From NCBI GenBank assembly GCA_019117065.1, contig DXAK01000022.1:1-63991 (forward strand): a stretch of DNA of 63,991 bases. Direction: 5' to 3'. The DNA is from Candidatus Mediterraneibacter pullicola. GTDB taxonomy: Bacteria > Bacillota > Clostridia > Lachnospirales > Lachnospiraceae. The translations under genes and the position numbers were made by a program. The notes below the pieces were generated by a model. It ran no database searches. It was not told the DNA's origin and saw nothing but the letters and a program-made list of their open reading frames with translations. The first letter of the stretch is position 1; each line of letters opens with the position of its first letter. Positions 8,885 through 17,614 of this stretch are shown in pieces.

Positions 8885-10036
8885 ATGGAATATATTTCAA
8901 CAACATTGGGGAACCTCGTAGAGCAGACTGCCTTCATGAACCTCACATGGGGAAACCTGATCATGATCGGTGTTGCCTGCGTATTCCTCTTTCTGGCGAT
9001 AAGACACGGCTTTGAGCCGCTTTTGCTTGTCCCGATTGCATTCGGTATGCTTCTTGTGAATATCTATCCTGATATCATGATCCATCCCGAAGACGCATCC
9101 AACGGGACAGGCGGACTTTTGTACTATTTCTATTTACTTGACGAATGGTCTATCCTTCCGTCGCTGATTTTTCTTGGTGTCGGGGCAATGACAGATTTTG
9201 GCCCCCTGATCGCTAACCCGAAGAGCTTTCTCCTCGGAGCGGCGGCACAGTTCGGTATCTTTGCCGCTTATTTAGGAGCGATGGCAATGGGATTTTCTGA
9301 CAAGGCTGCTGCGGCAATCTCTATTATCGGCGGTGCTGACGGCCCGACATCCATTTTCCTTGCTGGTAAACTACAGCAAACAGCGATTTTAGGTCCGATT
9401 GCGGTGGCGGCTTACTCATATATGTCGCTGGTGCCAATCATTCAGCCGCCGATTATGAAGCTGCTCACTACAGAGAAAGAGCGCAAGATCAAGATGGAGC
9501 AGCTCCGCCCAGTATCAAAACTAGAGAGGATACTTTTTCCGATTATTGTTACGATTGTTGTCTGCGTGATTCTTCCGACAACGGCTCCGCTTGTCGGCAT
9601 GCTCATGCTCGGAAACTTGTTCAAAGAGTCCGGCGTAGTAAGACAGCTTACAGATACAGCGGCTAACGCCCTGATGTATATCGTTGTTATTTTGCTCGGT
9701 ACATCCGTAGGTGCTACAACGAGCGCGGAAGCGTTCCTGAATATGGATACGATCAAAATTGTTATCCTTGGACTGGTCGCATTTGCGTTTGGTACAGCCG
9801 CGGGAGTTCTCTTTGGAAAGCTCATGTGCTGGGCGACAAAGGGCAAGGTAAATCCATTGATCGGTTCCGCGGGAGTATCCGCCGTGCCTATGGCAGCACG
9901 TGTATCCCAGAAAGTCGGGTCTGAAGCTGATCCGACGAATTTTCTGCTCATGCACGCCATGGGTCCGAATGTGGCGGGAGTTATCGGTACAGCAGTAGTA
10001 GCGGGAACATTTATGGCGATCTTTGGCGTTAAGTAA
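8885..10036 (+). CDS. Na+-translocating decarboxylase beta subunit
   Basis: The integral membrane pump subunit, 383 residues. It decarboxylates carboxybiotin and couples this to Na+ export. Multiple hydrophobic helices cover most of the protein, and the family signatures are clear: GADGPTSIFLAGKL near residues 150-163, SYMSLVPIIQPPIMKLLTT near 178-196, and the C-terminal NPLIGSAGVSAVPMAARVSQ with HAMGPNVAGVIGTAV. The GADGPT and NPxxG regions carry the Asp, Asn and Ser residues linked to Na+ transport in OadB. An AGGAGG SD sits 24 bases behind the carrier gene. Confidence 0.95.
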   Translation: MEYISTTLGNLVEQTAFMNLTWGNLIMIGVACVFLFLAIRHGFEPLLLVPIAFGMLLVNIYPDIMIHPEDASNGTGGLLYYFYLLDEWSILPSLIFLGVGAMTDFGPLIANPKSFLLGAAAQFGIFAAYLGAMAMGFSDKAAAAISIIGGADGPTSIFLAGKLQQTAILGPIAVAAYSYMSLVPIIQPPIMKLLTTEKERKIKMEQLRPVSKLERILFPIIVTIVVCVILPTTAPLVGMLMLGNLFKESGVVRQLTDTAANALMYIVVILLGTSVGATTSAEAFLNMDTIKIVILGLVAFAFGTAAGVLFGKLMCWATKGKVNPLIGSAGVSAVPMAARVSQKVGSEADPTNFLLMHAMGPNVAGVIGTAVVAGTFMAIFGVK

Positions 10037-10054
10037 TAAATGGAGGACAGATAA

Positions 10055-11470
10055 ATGGCAGAAATAGAAAAAAAACCGGTTAAAATAGTAGAGACCATCC
10101 TGCGTGACGCGCATCAGTCCCTGATCGCCACCAGAATGACAACAGATCAGATGATGCCCGTTGTCGAGAAGATGGACAAAGTCGGATACCATGCGGTAGA
10201 GTGCTGGGGCGGGGCTACATTCGACGCCTCACTGCGTTTTCTCAAGGAAGATCCGTGGGAAAGGCTGAGAAAATTCCGAGATGGCTTTAAAAACACGAAA
10301 TTGCAGATGTTGTTCCGCGGTCAGAATATCCTCGGATACCGCCCGTACGCTGATGATGTGGTAGAATATTTCGTTCAGAAATCCGTTGCCAACGGCATTG
10401 ACATTATCCGTATTTTTGATTGCCTGAACGATATTCGAAACCTTCAAACAGCGGTTACTGCGGCGAACAAAGAGAAAGCTCACGCTCAGGTCGCAATGTC
10501 CTACACGCTGGGCGATGCATACACACTGGACTACTGGGTGGATCTAGCGAAAAGAATCGAGGACATGGGCGCTAAATCTATTTGTGTGAAGGATATGGCA
10601 GGGCTTCTCTGCCCGTATCAGGCGACAGAGCTTGTCACAGCTCTTAAGGAAGCAGTTAACATCCCGATCGAGATGCACACACATTATACTTCCGGTGTAG
10701 CTTCCATGACTTATATGAAGTCTGTTGAGGCAGGCGCTGATATCATCGATACAGCCATATCTCCGTTCGCTCTGGGAACTTCCCAGCCGGCGACAGAGGT
10801 TATGGTTGAGACATTTAAGGGAACGCCGTACGATACAGGATTGGATCAGGGACTTCTCTCAGAGATCGCAGACTACTTCCGTCCGATCCGCGACCAGGCT
10901 CTTGACAGCGGTCTTTTAAATCCGAAGAACTTAGGCGTGAACATTAAGACGCTTCTGTATCAGGTTCCGGGTGGCATGCTCTCCAATCTGACTTCCCAGC
11001 TCAAAGAGCAGGGGGCAGAGGATAAGTTCTATGAGGTGTTAGAAGAGGTTCCGCGCGTGCGCAAAGACCTTGGCGAGCCGCCGCTTGTCACGCCATCCTC
11101 ACAGATTGTGGGAACACAAGCAGTATTTAATGTGCTGTTAGGCGAGCGCTATAAAATGGCGACAAAGGAGACAAAGGATATCCTTGCTGGAAGATATGGC
11201 GCGACTGTAAAACCTGTGAACGAAGAAATTCAGAAGAAGATTCTCGGAGAGGACGCAGATATCATTACCTGCCGTCCGGCTGACCTGATTCCCAATGAGC
11301 TTGACACACTCCGTAAAGAGTGCGGGCAGTGGATGCAGCAGGATGAGGATGTGCTGACATATGCGCTCTTCCCACAGGTAGCTGTAGACTTCTTTAAGTA
11401 CAGACAGGCGCAACAGACGAAAGTTGATGCGACAGTGGCTGACACAAAGAACGGAGCATATCCGGTATAA
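10055..11470 (+). CDS. pyruvate/oxaloacetate-type carboxyltransferase (OadA/5S-like), no biotin domain
   Basis: A DRE-TIM-type carboxyltransferase of 471 residues, as in the oxaloacetate decarboxylase alpha subunit, PycB or the transcarboxylase 5S subunit: it exchanges a carboxyl group between oxaloacetate/pyruvate and biotin. Visible: ETILRDAHQSL near residues 13-23, FRGQNILGYRPYADDVV near 87-103, the carbamylated-lysine motif KDMAG near 175-179 and the metal ligands HTHYTSG near 207-213. It ends before the place where OadA carries its fused biotin domain, so it depends on the separate carrier. Last gene of the operon, 18 bases behind the beta subunit and followed by a strong terminator. Confidence 0.92.
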   Translation: MAEIEKKPVKIVETILRDAHQSLIATRMTTDQMMPVVEKMDKVGYHAVECWGGATFDASLRFLKEDPWERLRKFRDGFKNTKLQMLFRGQNILGYRPYADDVVEYFVQKSVANGIDIIRIFDCLNDIRNLQTAVTAANKEKAHAQVAMSYTLGDAYTLDYWVDLAKRIEDMGAKSICVKDMAGLLCPYQATELVTALKEAVNIPIEMHTHYTSGVASMTYMKSVEAGADIIDTAISPFALGTSQPATEVMVETFKGTPYDTGLDQGLLSEIADYFRPIRDQALDSGLLNPKNLGVNIKTLLYQVPGGMLSNLTSQLKEQGAEDKFYEVLEEVPRVRKDLGEPPLVTPSSQIVGTQAVFNVLLGERYKMATKETKDILAGRYGATVKPVNEEIQKKILGEDADIITCRPADLIPNELDTLRKECGQWMQQDEDVLTYALFPQVAVDFFKYRQAQQTKVDATVADTKNGAYPV

Positions 11471-11511
11471 AAGATAAGAGTATCTGAAACTTTATTTTCT
11501 CTAAATGTACG

Positions 11512-11597
11512 ATATCCGCAGAACTATGATTGCATCGCGGCTTCGGCCGTTCACGCAACATAGTTCTGCGGATATTCTGCTTTATTTATTTTTATTT
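11512..11597 (+). terminator. terminator of the decarboxylase operon
   Basis: A perfect 17-base stem (11512-11528 with 11559-11575) enclosing a smaller GC-rich hairpin (CGGCTTCGGCCG), followed by a T-rich tract from 11576. Confidence 0.8.
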
Positions 11598-11624
11598 GTG
11601 TAATATGATTTTTGGTGGTATTAT
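11596..11624 (+). promoter_or_regulatory. promoter of the aminopeptidase P gene
   Basis: TTGTGT (11596-11601), a 17-base spacer and TATTAT (11619-11624). The -35 is moderate. Confidence 0.5.
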
Positions 11625-11661
11625 ATAACAAGTGTATAGCTCAAGCAGCAGGAGGAGCCTG

Positions 11662-13503
11662 ATGAAAGTTAATAATTATGCTGATGATTATGCAATTAAA
11701 AATGTTTCTGACAGAATAGATGCTCTTCGCGCAGAGATGAAGCGGGAGGGCGTTGATATCTATATTGTCCCGTCCACCGACTACCATCACAGCGAGTATG
11801 TGGGAGAATATTTCAAAGCACGGCAGTTTATGACCGGTTTTACCGGCTCTGCCGGAACCGCGGTGTTTACAAAGGACAAAGCGTGTCTGTGGACGGACGG
11901 AAGATATTTCATACAGGCGGAAAAAGAACTGAGAGGAAGCAAAGTTTCTCTCTATAAGATGGGGGAACCGGGGGTTGATACGATCGAAAGTTTCCTGAAA
12001 AAAGAACTTCCGAAAAATGGCGTAATCGGGTTTGACGGTCAGTGTACTGGCATTTCGGAAGGGATTGTTTATGACAGGATCGCCAAGGAAAAGCAAGGCG
12101 GTCTTCGCTATGCGCATGACCTTGTGGGGAGGGTGTGGAAAGACCGACCACCTCTGTCCAAAGAGAGCGCCTTTCTCTTGGAGGAAAGATATGCCGGGGA
12201 GAATGTACGGTCGAAACTTCGGCGCGTCCGTGAGAGAATGGATGAGGAACAGGCGGACATCCATCTTCTGTCAAGTTTGGATGATATTGCGTGGCTTTTG
12301 AATATCAGGGGAAATGACATCGCATATTGTCCCCTTGTTCTGTCCCATCTTCTTTTGTATAAAGACAGGGTGGAGCTGTTTGCGGATGGGGATAAATTCC
12401 CGGCGGAAGTCAGAGATGTGTTTCAAAAAAACAATATTATTGTCAGACCTTATAAAGAGATTATAGAAGCGGTGTCTTCACTGCCAGGAGATTCCACGAT
12501 TCTGCTTGATACAGAACGGACAAGTTACGCCCTATATAAGCTGATTCCGCAGGACGCCTGCGTGGTTGAAAAAGAGAATCCGGAAGTTCTGATGAAATGT
12601 GTAAAAAACGATACGGAAGTCAGAAATATCAAAAAAGCTCATATCAAAGACGCAGTGGCGCATACGAAATTTCTGTACTGGCTGAAGAAAGAAATATTGG
12701 ATTGCAGTTTTGGACAGACTGGTGTGCTGACAGAAATATCAGTGTCAGAGAAATTGGAACAATTCCGGGAAAAGCAGAGTGGTTATCTAGGCGCTAGTTT
12801 TGCGCCCATCAGCGCCTTTGCTGAACACGGGGCGGTTGTCCATTACAGCGCCACTAAGGAAAGCAATGCGCCTCTTGGAACAGGGAAGCTGTTATTGATG
12901 GACACAGGGGGACACTATTTTGAGGGATCCACAGATATTACAAGAACCGTTGCTTTGGGGGAGATCTCTCTGAAAGAAAAGGAGGATTTTACCCTTGTGG
13001 TCCGGGCGATGCTCCATTTGATGAATACCGTTTTTTTATACGGGTGCAGCGGGGCGAATCTGGATTGTATCCCGCGGGAGATATTCTGGCAGAAAAGAGT
13101 GAACTTTAACCACGGCACAGGGCATGGAGTCGGATATCTGACGAATGTCCACGAAGCTCCTATCAATTTCCGATGGAGAGAAGGGAGAACGCCAGCTCCC
13201 GTGTTGGAGAAGAATATGATTATCACCGACGAGCCGGGGCTGTATGTTGAAGGATCCCACGGTATCCGTATCGAAAATGAGCTTCTGGTGTGCGAGGATG
13301 AAAAAAATGAATACGGGCAGTTCATGAGATTTGAACCTCTGACTCTTGTGCCTGTTGATCTGGACGCTATTTTGCCAGAGCGTATGACTCATGAAGAGCG
13401 GGAGATGCTCAACGAGTATCATAAAAATGTGTTTCAGACTGTATCGCCTTATTTGGATGAAGAGGAGCGGATATGGCTTGAGATATATACCCGTCCTGTA
13501 TAG
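11662..13503 (+). CDS. aminopeptidase P family protein (Xaa-Pro aminopeptidase)
   Basis: Cytosolic M24 metallopeptidase that removes an N-terminal residue preceding proline. The 613-residue, three-domain form resembles eukaryotic APP1: two creatinase-like N-terminal domains (STDYHHSEYV near residue 35; second domain from about 170), then the pita-bread catalytic domain. Metal-site motifs: DTGGHYFEGSTDITRT near 413-428, NHGTGHGVGYLTNVHEAP near 483-500, TDEPGLYVEGSHGIRIEN near 524-541. GGAGG lies 7 bases before ATG 11662; the upstream in-frame start at 11632 lacks this. Probably a single-gene unit. Confidence 0.92.
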   Translation: MKVNNYADDYAIKNVSDRIDALRAEMKREGVDIYIVPSTDYHHSEYVGEYFKARQFMTGFTGSAGTAVFTKDKACLWTDGRYFIQAEKELRGSKVSLYKMGEPGVDTIESFLKKELPKNGVIGFDGQCTGISEGIVYDRIAKEKQGGLRYAHDLVGRVWKDRPPLSKESAFLLEERYAGENVRSKLRRVRERMDEEQADIHLLSSLDDIAWLLNIRGNDIAYCPLVLSHLLLYKDRVELFADGDKFPAEVRDVFQKNNIIVRPYKEIIEAVSSLPGDSTILLDTERTSYALYKLIPQDACVVEKENPEVLMKCVKNDTEVRNIKKAHIKDAVAHTKFLYWLKKEILDCSFGQTGVLTEISVSEKLEQFREKQSGYLGASFAPISAFAEHGAVVHYSATKESNAPLGTGKLLLMDTGGHYFEGSTDITRTVALGEISLKEKEDFTLVVRAMLHLMNTVFLYGCSGANLDCIPREIFWQKRVNFNHGTGHGVGYLTNVHEAPINFRWREGRTPAPVLEKNMIITDEPGLYVEGSHGIRIENELLVCEDEKNEYGQFMRFEPLTLVPVDLDAILPERMTHEEREMLNEYHKNVFQTVSPYLDEEERIWLEIYTRPV

Positions 13504-13559
13504 GATACTATGGAATGAAAGAAGAAAAATAAGAAAGAATAAGAAGGAACAAGATTGAC

Positions 13560-14525
13560 ATGGAAACAGCAGAAAACACAGCAAATGAACTGATCTTAAG
13601 GATCGAAGAGAAATACGCCAAGATGAGCAAAGGACAGCGGCGTCTGGCGGATTATGTGTGTGACAATTATGATAAGGCAGTGTTTCTGACCGCGGCAAAA
13701 TTAGGAGAGACTGTGGGAGTCAGTGAGTCGACAGTTGTGCGTTTTGCCATTCAGCTGGGATATAAAGGATATCCGGGATTCCAGAAAGCGCTGGAAGAAC
13801 TAGTTAGGAATAAACTGAATTCCATCCAGAGGATGGAGGTTACGTATGGAAGGATCAGCCAGAGTGAGATTCTTGAGACTGTGCTTCAGTCAGACATCGA
13901 GAAAATCAAGCAGACTCTCACTGTGATCGACCACAAGGCCTTCGACCTTGCCATCAATACGATTCTTGATGCAAAAAAGATCTATGTTATCGGTATTAGA
14001 AGCTGTGCGCCTTTGGCGTCCTTCCTCGCGTTTTATCTGAACCTGATCTGTGAAGATGTAATTGTTGTAAATACCAATAGTTCCAGCGAAGTTTTTGAAC
14101 AGCTGATCCGTATTGGCAGTGATGATGTGATTATCGGGATCAGTTTTCCGCGCTATTCCATGCGCACCTTAAAAGCGCTGGAATTTGCAAGTAATCGGAA
14201 AGCAAAGGTCATCACGCTGACGGATAGTATCCATTCCCCAATGAATCTGTATTCCTCCTGCAACCTCATCGCGCGCAGCGACATGGCGTCCATCGTGGAT
14301 TCTCTTGTGGCGCCGTTAAGCGTAATCAATGCGCTGGTGGTAGCACTGTGCATGAAAAAGCAGGGAGAAGTCATTGACACATTAGAGACGCTGGAAAAGA
14401 TATGGGGAGAATACCAAGTGTACAGCGGGGACGAACTCAATCCCGTGAGTGACTCTTTTTCAGTGGATGAAGCGGATCATTTTTCGGCGGGCAAGGCAGG
14501 AAAGGACGAAGCAGAAGATGAGTAA
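13560..14525 (+). CDS. MurR/RpiR-family transcriptional regulator
   Basis: A 321-residue regulator with an N-terminal RpiR helix-turn-helix (about residues 1-75; LADYVCDNYDKAVFLTAAKLGETVGVSESTVVRFA) and a C-terminal SIS sugar-phosphate-sensing domain (about 120-260; YVIGIRSCAPLASFLAFYL and VIIGISFPRYSMRTLKAL). Family members sense phosphosugars such as MurNAc-6-P. No sugar gene is adjacent, so its ligand and targets are unknown. The last 50 residues are an acidic tail. It overlaps the next gene by 8 bases. Confidence 0.88.
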   Translation: METAENTANELILRIEEKYAKMSKGQRRLADYVCDNYDKAVFLTAAKLGETVGVSESTVVRFAIQLGYKGYPGFQKALEELVRNKLNSIQRMEVTYGRISQSEILETVLQSDIEKIKQTLTVIDHKAFDLAINTILDAKKIYVIGIRSCAPLASFLAFYLNLICEDVIVVNTNSSSEVFEQLIRIGSDDVIIGISFPRYSMRTLKALEFASNRKAKVITLTDSIHSPMNLYSSCNLIARSDMASIVDSLVAPLSVINALVVALCMKKQGEVIDTLETLEKIWGEYQVYSGDELNPVSDSFSVDEADHFSAGKAGKDEAEDE

Positions 14526-15750
14526 GGTGCTGGTTATCGGCGGAGGGGCTGCGGGTATGATGGCGGCGATCACCGCCGCGGCAAATGGAGGAGAAGTCCT
14601 TCTGCTCGAAAAGAACGAAAAGCTCGGGAAAAAACTGTTTATCACTGGGAAAGGACGCTGCAATATCACCAATGCGGCGGATACGGAAGACCTTTTTTCA
14701 GCCATAGTCAGTAATCCAAAGTTTTTATACAGCAGTTTTTACAGCTTTACAAACAGCCAGGTCATTGATTTTTTTGAAGGGCTGGGTGTAAAGACGAAAA
14801 TTGAGCGGGGAGGGAGAGTTTTTCCAGCATCCGACCATTCTTCGGATGTGATCCGCGCGCTAGAACGGGAGATGGAGCAGCTCGGTGTGGAGATCTATCT
14901 CCAAGCGGAAGTAAAAGAATTGATTCTTAAGGAGCATGTCATCAAGGGCGTTGTGCTCACTTCAGGGAAGAAACTGTATGCGGACACGGTGATCGTCGCG
15001 ACGGGCGGCATCTCTTATCCGTCCACAGGTTCTACAGGCGACGGATACCGTTTTGCAAAAGCATGTGGACATCAAGTGACAGAGATTCTGCCGTCCCTTG
15101 TACCCATGGAAGTGAAAGAATGGTATGCGAAGGAACTGATGGGGCTTTCTTTAAGGAATATTGAGATCTGTGTAACGGACGGGAAGAAAAAGCTGTATCA
15201 GGAGTTTGGCGAGATGCTGTTTACCCATTACGGAGTGACAGGACCTGTCATTTTAAGCGCCAGCAGTATCGTAGGAAAGAAGCTGAAAGAAAAAGAACTG
15301 ACTCTGCATATCGACCTCAAGCCTGCTCTTTCGGAAGAGCAGCTTGACAAGAGAGTACTTAGAGAGTTTGAGACGAATCATAACCGTCAGTTTAAGAATG
15401 CGGTGGACAGTTTGTTCCCGTCCAAGTTAAGACCTGTTATAGTGGAATTGTCGGGAATCCCGGAGGAGAAGAAGGTTCACGAGATCACGAAAGAAGAGAG
15501 GCTTCATTTTGTAAGGTTGATAAAGGATTTCTCCATGACTCTTACGGGGCTTCGGGGATATAAAGAAGCGATCATCACAAAGGGCGGTGTGTCGGTAAAG
15601 GAGATTGATCCCAGTACCATGGAGTCGAAGCTGGTAAAAGGGCTTTTCTTTGCAGGCGAGGTACTGGATCTGGATGCGGTGACCGGAGGATATAACCTTC
15701 AGATTGCGTGGAGCACGGGATATCTGGCAGGGATGAATGCAAATTGTTAG
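14518..15750 (+). CDS. BaiN/HI0933-family FAD-dependent oxidoreductase
   Basis: A 410-residue flavoprotein of the HI0933-like / BaiN family. FAD-binding dinucleotide fold at the N-terminus (VLVIGGGAAGMMAAITAA), GKGRCNITNAA near residues 45-55, ATGGISYPSTGSTGDGY near 162-178 and the C-terminal FAD contact GEVLDLDAVTGGYNLQIAWSTG. BaiN was named for a bile-acid pathway role, but the family is widespread and mostly of unknown substrate, so a bile-acid function is not claimed here. ATG 14518 lies inside the end of the regulator gene (8-base overlap), which argues for one transcript. Confidence 0.88.
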   Translation: MSKVLVIGGGAAGMMAAITAAANGGEVLLLEKNEKLGKKLFITGKGRCNITNAADTEDLFSAIVSNPKFLYSSFYSFTNSQVIDFFEGLGVKTKIERGGRVFPASDHSSDVIRALEREMEQLGVEIYLQAEVKELILKEHVIKGVVLTSGKKLYADTVIVATGGISYPSTGSTGDGYRFAKACGHQVTEILPSLVPMEVKEWYAKELMGLSLRNIEICVTDGKKKLYQEFGEMLFTHYGVTGPVILSASSIVGKKLKEKELTLHIDLKPALSEEQLDKRVLREFETNHNRQFKNAVDSLFPSKLRPVIVELSGIPEEKKVHEITKEERLHFVRLIKDFSMTLTGLRGYKEAIITKGGVSVKEIDPSTMESKLVKGLFFAGEVLDLDAVTGGYNLQIAWSTGYLAGMNANC

Positions 15751-15870
15751 GTTTAGATACTGGGTAGTGGTACAGATAGGGTATAACATATTTTAAGGTA
15801 AGAGGCATGAATAGTACATTTCAAATTATAGTTTGTACATTAAGCGTTTATGCTTTTATGTTCAATACTT

Positions 15871-15925
15871 TTTGTTATCTGTGGATAAGAGATTTATCTT
15901 TGGGATATTTTCACGCCTCGTAAAT
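15871..15925. repeat. diverged direct repeat, copy A
   Basis: A 55-base segment that aligns without gaps to 16444-16498 at about 80 percent identity (shared cores TGTGGA and AAGAGATTTAT). The two copies flank the small low-GC gene at 16038-16424. The surrounding stretch 15751-16037 is AT-rich and holds no gene I can support. Confidence 0.65.
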
Positions 15926-15992
15926 TATTTAGATTAGGAAGAAGAAAAACAAATGAAAAAGATTAAGTGTTTTATTTGTTTTCAAAACTGCC

Positions 15993-16020
15993 GCATCAGT
16001 GATTAGGAAATCATAGATGC
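15993..16020 (-). terminator. weak hairpin downstream of the orphan membrane protein gene
   Basis: Imperfect inverted arms 15993-16004 and 16009-16020 (two mismatches), followed on the minus strand by GCGGCAGTTTTG. It is a possible terminator for the small minus-strand gene. Confidence 0.35.
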
Positions 16021-16037
16021 GATAGCTTCTTACTGTC

Positions 16038-16424
16038 CTATTCTATCTGAAATTCATTGTCTGTGGTATATACTATTTTGATTTTCTTGTAGCAGCCATG
16101 TTCTATGTATCCGCAAAGGATAAAATCCTTCTGTAATCCATTTTCCTCATAGCTTAATAGAAGATTTCCCTCAACGAAATCTGTTGGAAGATTAAGTTTC
16201 AAATCGACGCACTTTCCAGATTCAAGAATGTGTGTGGTGTTAAGTTTCGTGCTATTGCAATAAACACTTAACTCTTTCAAAGATAAATTCGAGTTGTTTT
16301 GAATTAAGATATTTAAACTTGTATTGTAAATAAAGACAACCCGATATACTATAACCGATGCAACTAACAAGAAAAGAAATCCTAAAATTAAGGATAAATA
16401 TTTTTTGTTCTTTATTGATACCAT
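16038..16424 (-). CDS. orphan single-pass membrane protein, low GC
   Basis: Not a family I recognise. A 128-residue product with a short basic start, one strong hydrophobic helix (about residues 9-31) and an exported domain of about 95 residues with many Asn, Ser and Thr and several cysteines (YCNST, GKCVDL, LCGYIEHGCYKK). The fold could be an Ig-like or transthyretin-like sandwich, but that is a guess. GC is clearly lower than in the neighbours, and the gene sits between two diverged 55-base direct repeats, which suggests acquisition. ATG 16424 has GGAGGA 6 bases upstream; an in-frame TTG at 16436 is less likely. It lies 66 bases behind apbE on the same strand. Confidence 0.7.
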   Translation of the reverse strand: MVSIKNKKYLSLILGFLFLLVASVIVYRVVFIYNTSLNILIQNNSNLSLKELSVYCNSTKLNTTHILESGKCVDLKLNLPTDFVEGNLLLSYEENGLQKDFILCGYIEHGCYKKIKIVYTTDNEFQIE

Positions 16425-16443
16425 TATTTCCTCCAACTATCCA

Positions 16444-16498
16444 TTTGTTGTTTGTGGACAAGAGATTTATATATGGCATATTTCCATGCCTCATAAAG
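16444..16498. repeat. diverged direct repeat, copy B
   Basis: Partner of 15871-15925. Its end overlaps the last codons and stop of apbE, so copy B appears to be the original location and copy A a duplicate left on the far side of the small gene. Confidence 0.65.
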
Positions 16499-17477
16499 TT
16501 TTGTGTACCTCGAGATCGTCCGTGACGAACACTGCTTCCACACCGTCCGTATTCTGTATCAGCTCCATTCCTGCTTCTAATCCAAGAGCGTAGCAGGTGG
16601 TGCTAAGGGCGTCTCCCTGAACAGAGCTGTCGGATATAATAGTTACCTGATACAGATTGTTCTGTACGGGGTATCCGGTATCAGGGTCAAGGATGTGATG
16701 ATAAATAATTCCATCTTTTTCAAAATATCGTTCATAATTCCCGGAGGAGACAACAGATTTGTCTGAGATAGAAAGGTTTGTCAGCACGGTTCCGTCTGCT
16801 GCAAAGGGTTCTTGTATCCCAATGCGGAAATCAGATCCGTCGGGGCGTCCTCCGAGGGCAAGCATATTTCCCCCAAGATTGATCAGGGCATGTTCCACGC
16901 CCTGATTTTTTAAATATTCTTTTAGTTTATCTGCAATATAACCCTTTGCGATACCCCCAAGATCTATCTTTGCCTCCGGGTCCGTAAGGGTGACGGTGTT
17001 GCCGTCGACCTTGACAGAATGGTAATTGATGTGACTGACCGCTTCTGAGAGGGCTTCGGCATACGGGATTTCTTTCTCTTTATTGTCCCGGAAATCCCAC
17101 AGATTAGTCGCAGAGGCGATTGTGATGTCGAATTTCCCCTGTGAGATTTCCCCATATTCTATTCCAAGACGTATAAGCTGCGCCGTTTCGTCTGACACAG
17201 TAACGGGCGCACCTTGCGCCTGATTGATTTTTGATACCTCGCTTGTCTCTATGGTGGGACTTAAGAGCTGCTCATACTGAGCGCAGATTTCCTCACATTC
17301 GTCGAGGATTGTCTGCTGGGCGTCCCATACTTCGATCTGGACAACCGTATCAAAGTAAATTCCTGTCATAGATAAGGATTCATTTTTAGGGGGAGAGGAA
17401 CAGCCTTCAAGAGCGGAGACGATCAGTATTGATATAAGTGCCATAGCATAAGTATGCGCTTTTTTTCTGTTTATCAT
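16491..17477 (-). CDS. apbE: FAD:protein FMN transferase, lipoprotein
   Basis: Attaches FMN through a phosphoester bond to Ser/Thr of exported or membrane redox proteins, using FAD and Mg2+. The 328-residue product starts with a lipoprotein signal (ALISILIVSALEGC, lipid Cys at about residue 26), so it acts outside the cytoplasmic membrane. Family motifs: PEAKIDLGGIAKGYIADKL near residues 168-186, NLGGNMLALGGRPDG near 201-215 and the metal site QGDALSTTCYALG near 290-302. It is divergent from the NusG-II and Gx transporter genes. The likely flavinylated substrate is not in this window. Confidence 0.93.
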   Translation of the reverse strand: MINRKKAHTYAMALISILIVSALEGCSSPPKNESLSMTGIYFDTVVQIEVWDAQQTILDECEEICAQYEQLLSPTIETSEVSKINQAQGAPVTVSDETAQLIRLGIEYGEISQGKFDITIASATNLWDFRDNKEKEIPYAEALSEAVSHINYHSVKVDGNTVTLTDPEAKIDLGGIAKGYIADKLKEYLKNQGVEHALINLGGNMLALGGRPDGSDFRIGIQEPFAADGTVLTNLSISDKSVVSSGNYERYFEKDGIIYHHILDPDTGYPVQNNLYQVTIISDSSVQGDALSTTCYALGLEAGMELIQNTDGVEAVFVTDDLEVHKTL

Positions 17478-17509
17478 TTTGATATTCCTTTCAGGTCGTA
17501 CTTTTGGAT

Positions 17510-17538
17510 ATTATATAATGTTTCCACAAAAAGAACAA
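17510..17538 (-). promoter_or_regulatory. promoter of apbE
   Basis: Read on the minus strand: TTGTTC (17538-17533), 17 bases, TATAAT (17515-17510). It is about 32 bases before the apbE start and faces away from the promoter at 17563-17591. Confidence 0.6.
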
Positions 17539-17562
17539 TCGAACATACAATCGAACGCATGG

Positions 17563-17591
17563 TTGCATTATAAAAGTCGGTGTGCTATGAT
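17563..17591 (+). promoter_or_regulatory. promoter of the NusG-II / Gx transporter pair
   Basis: TTGCAT (17563-17568), 17 bases, TATGAT (17586-17591), 23 bases before the start codon. The -35 regions of the two divergent promoters are 24 bases apart, so one regulator could act on both. Confidence 0.6.
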
Positions 17592-17614
17592 ATTTGAGGT
17601 AAAGGGGTACGGAT

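Noticed and set aside
14518..15750. bile-acid dehydroxylation (baiN) function
   Set aside because: Only the broad HI0933/BaiN family is supported; no other bai gene is in the window.
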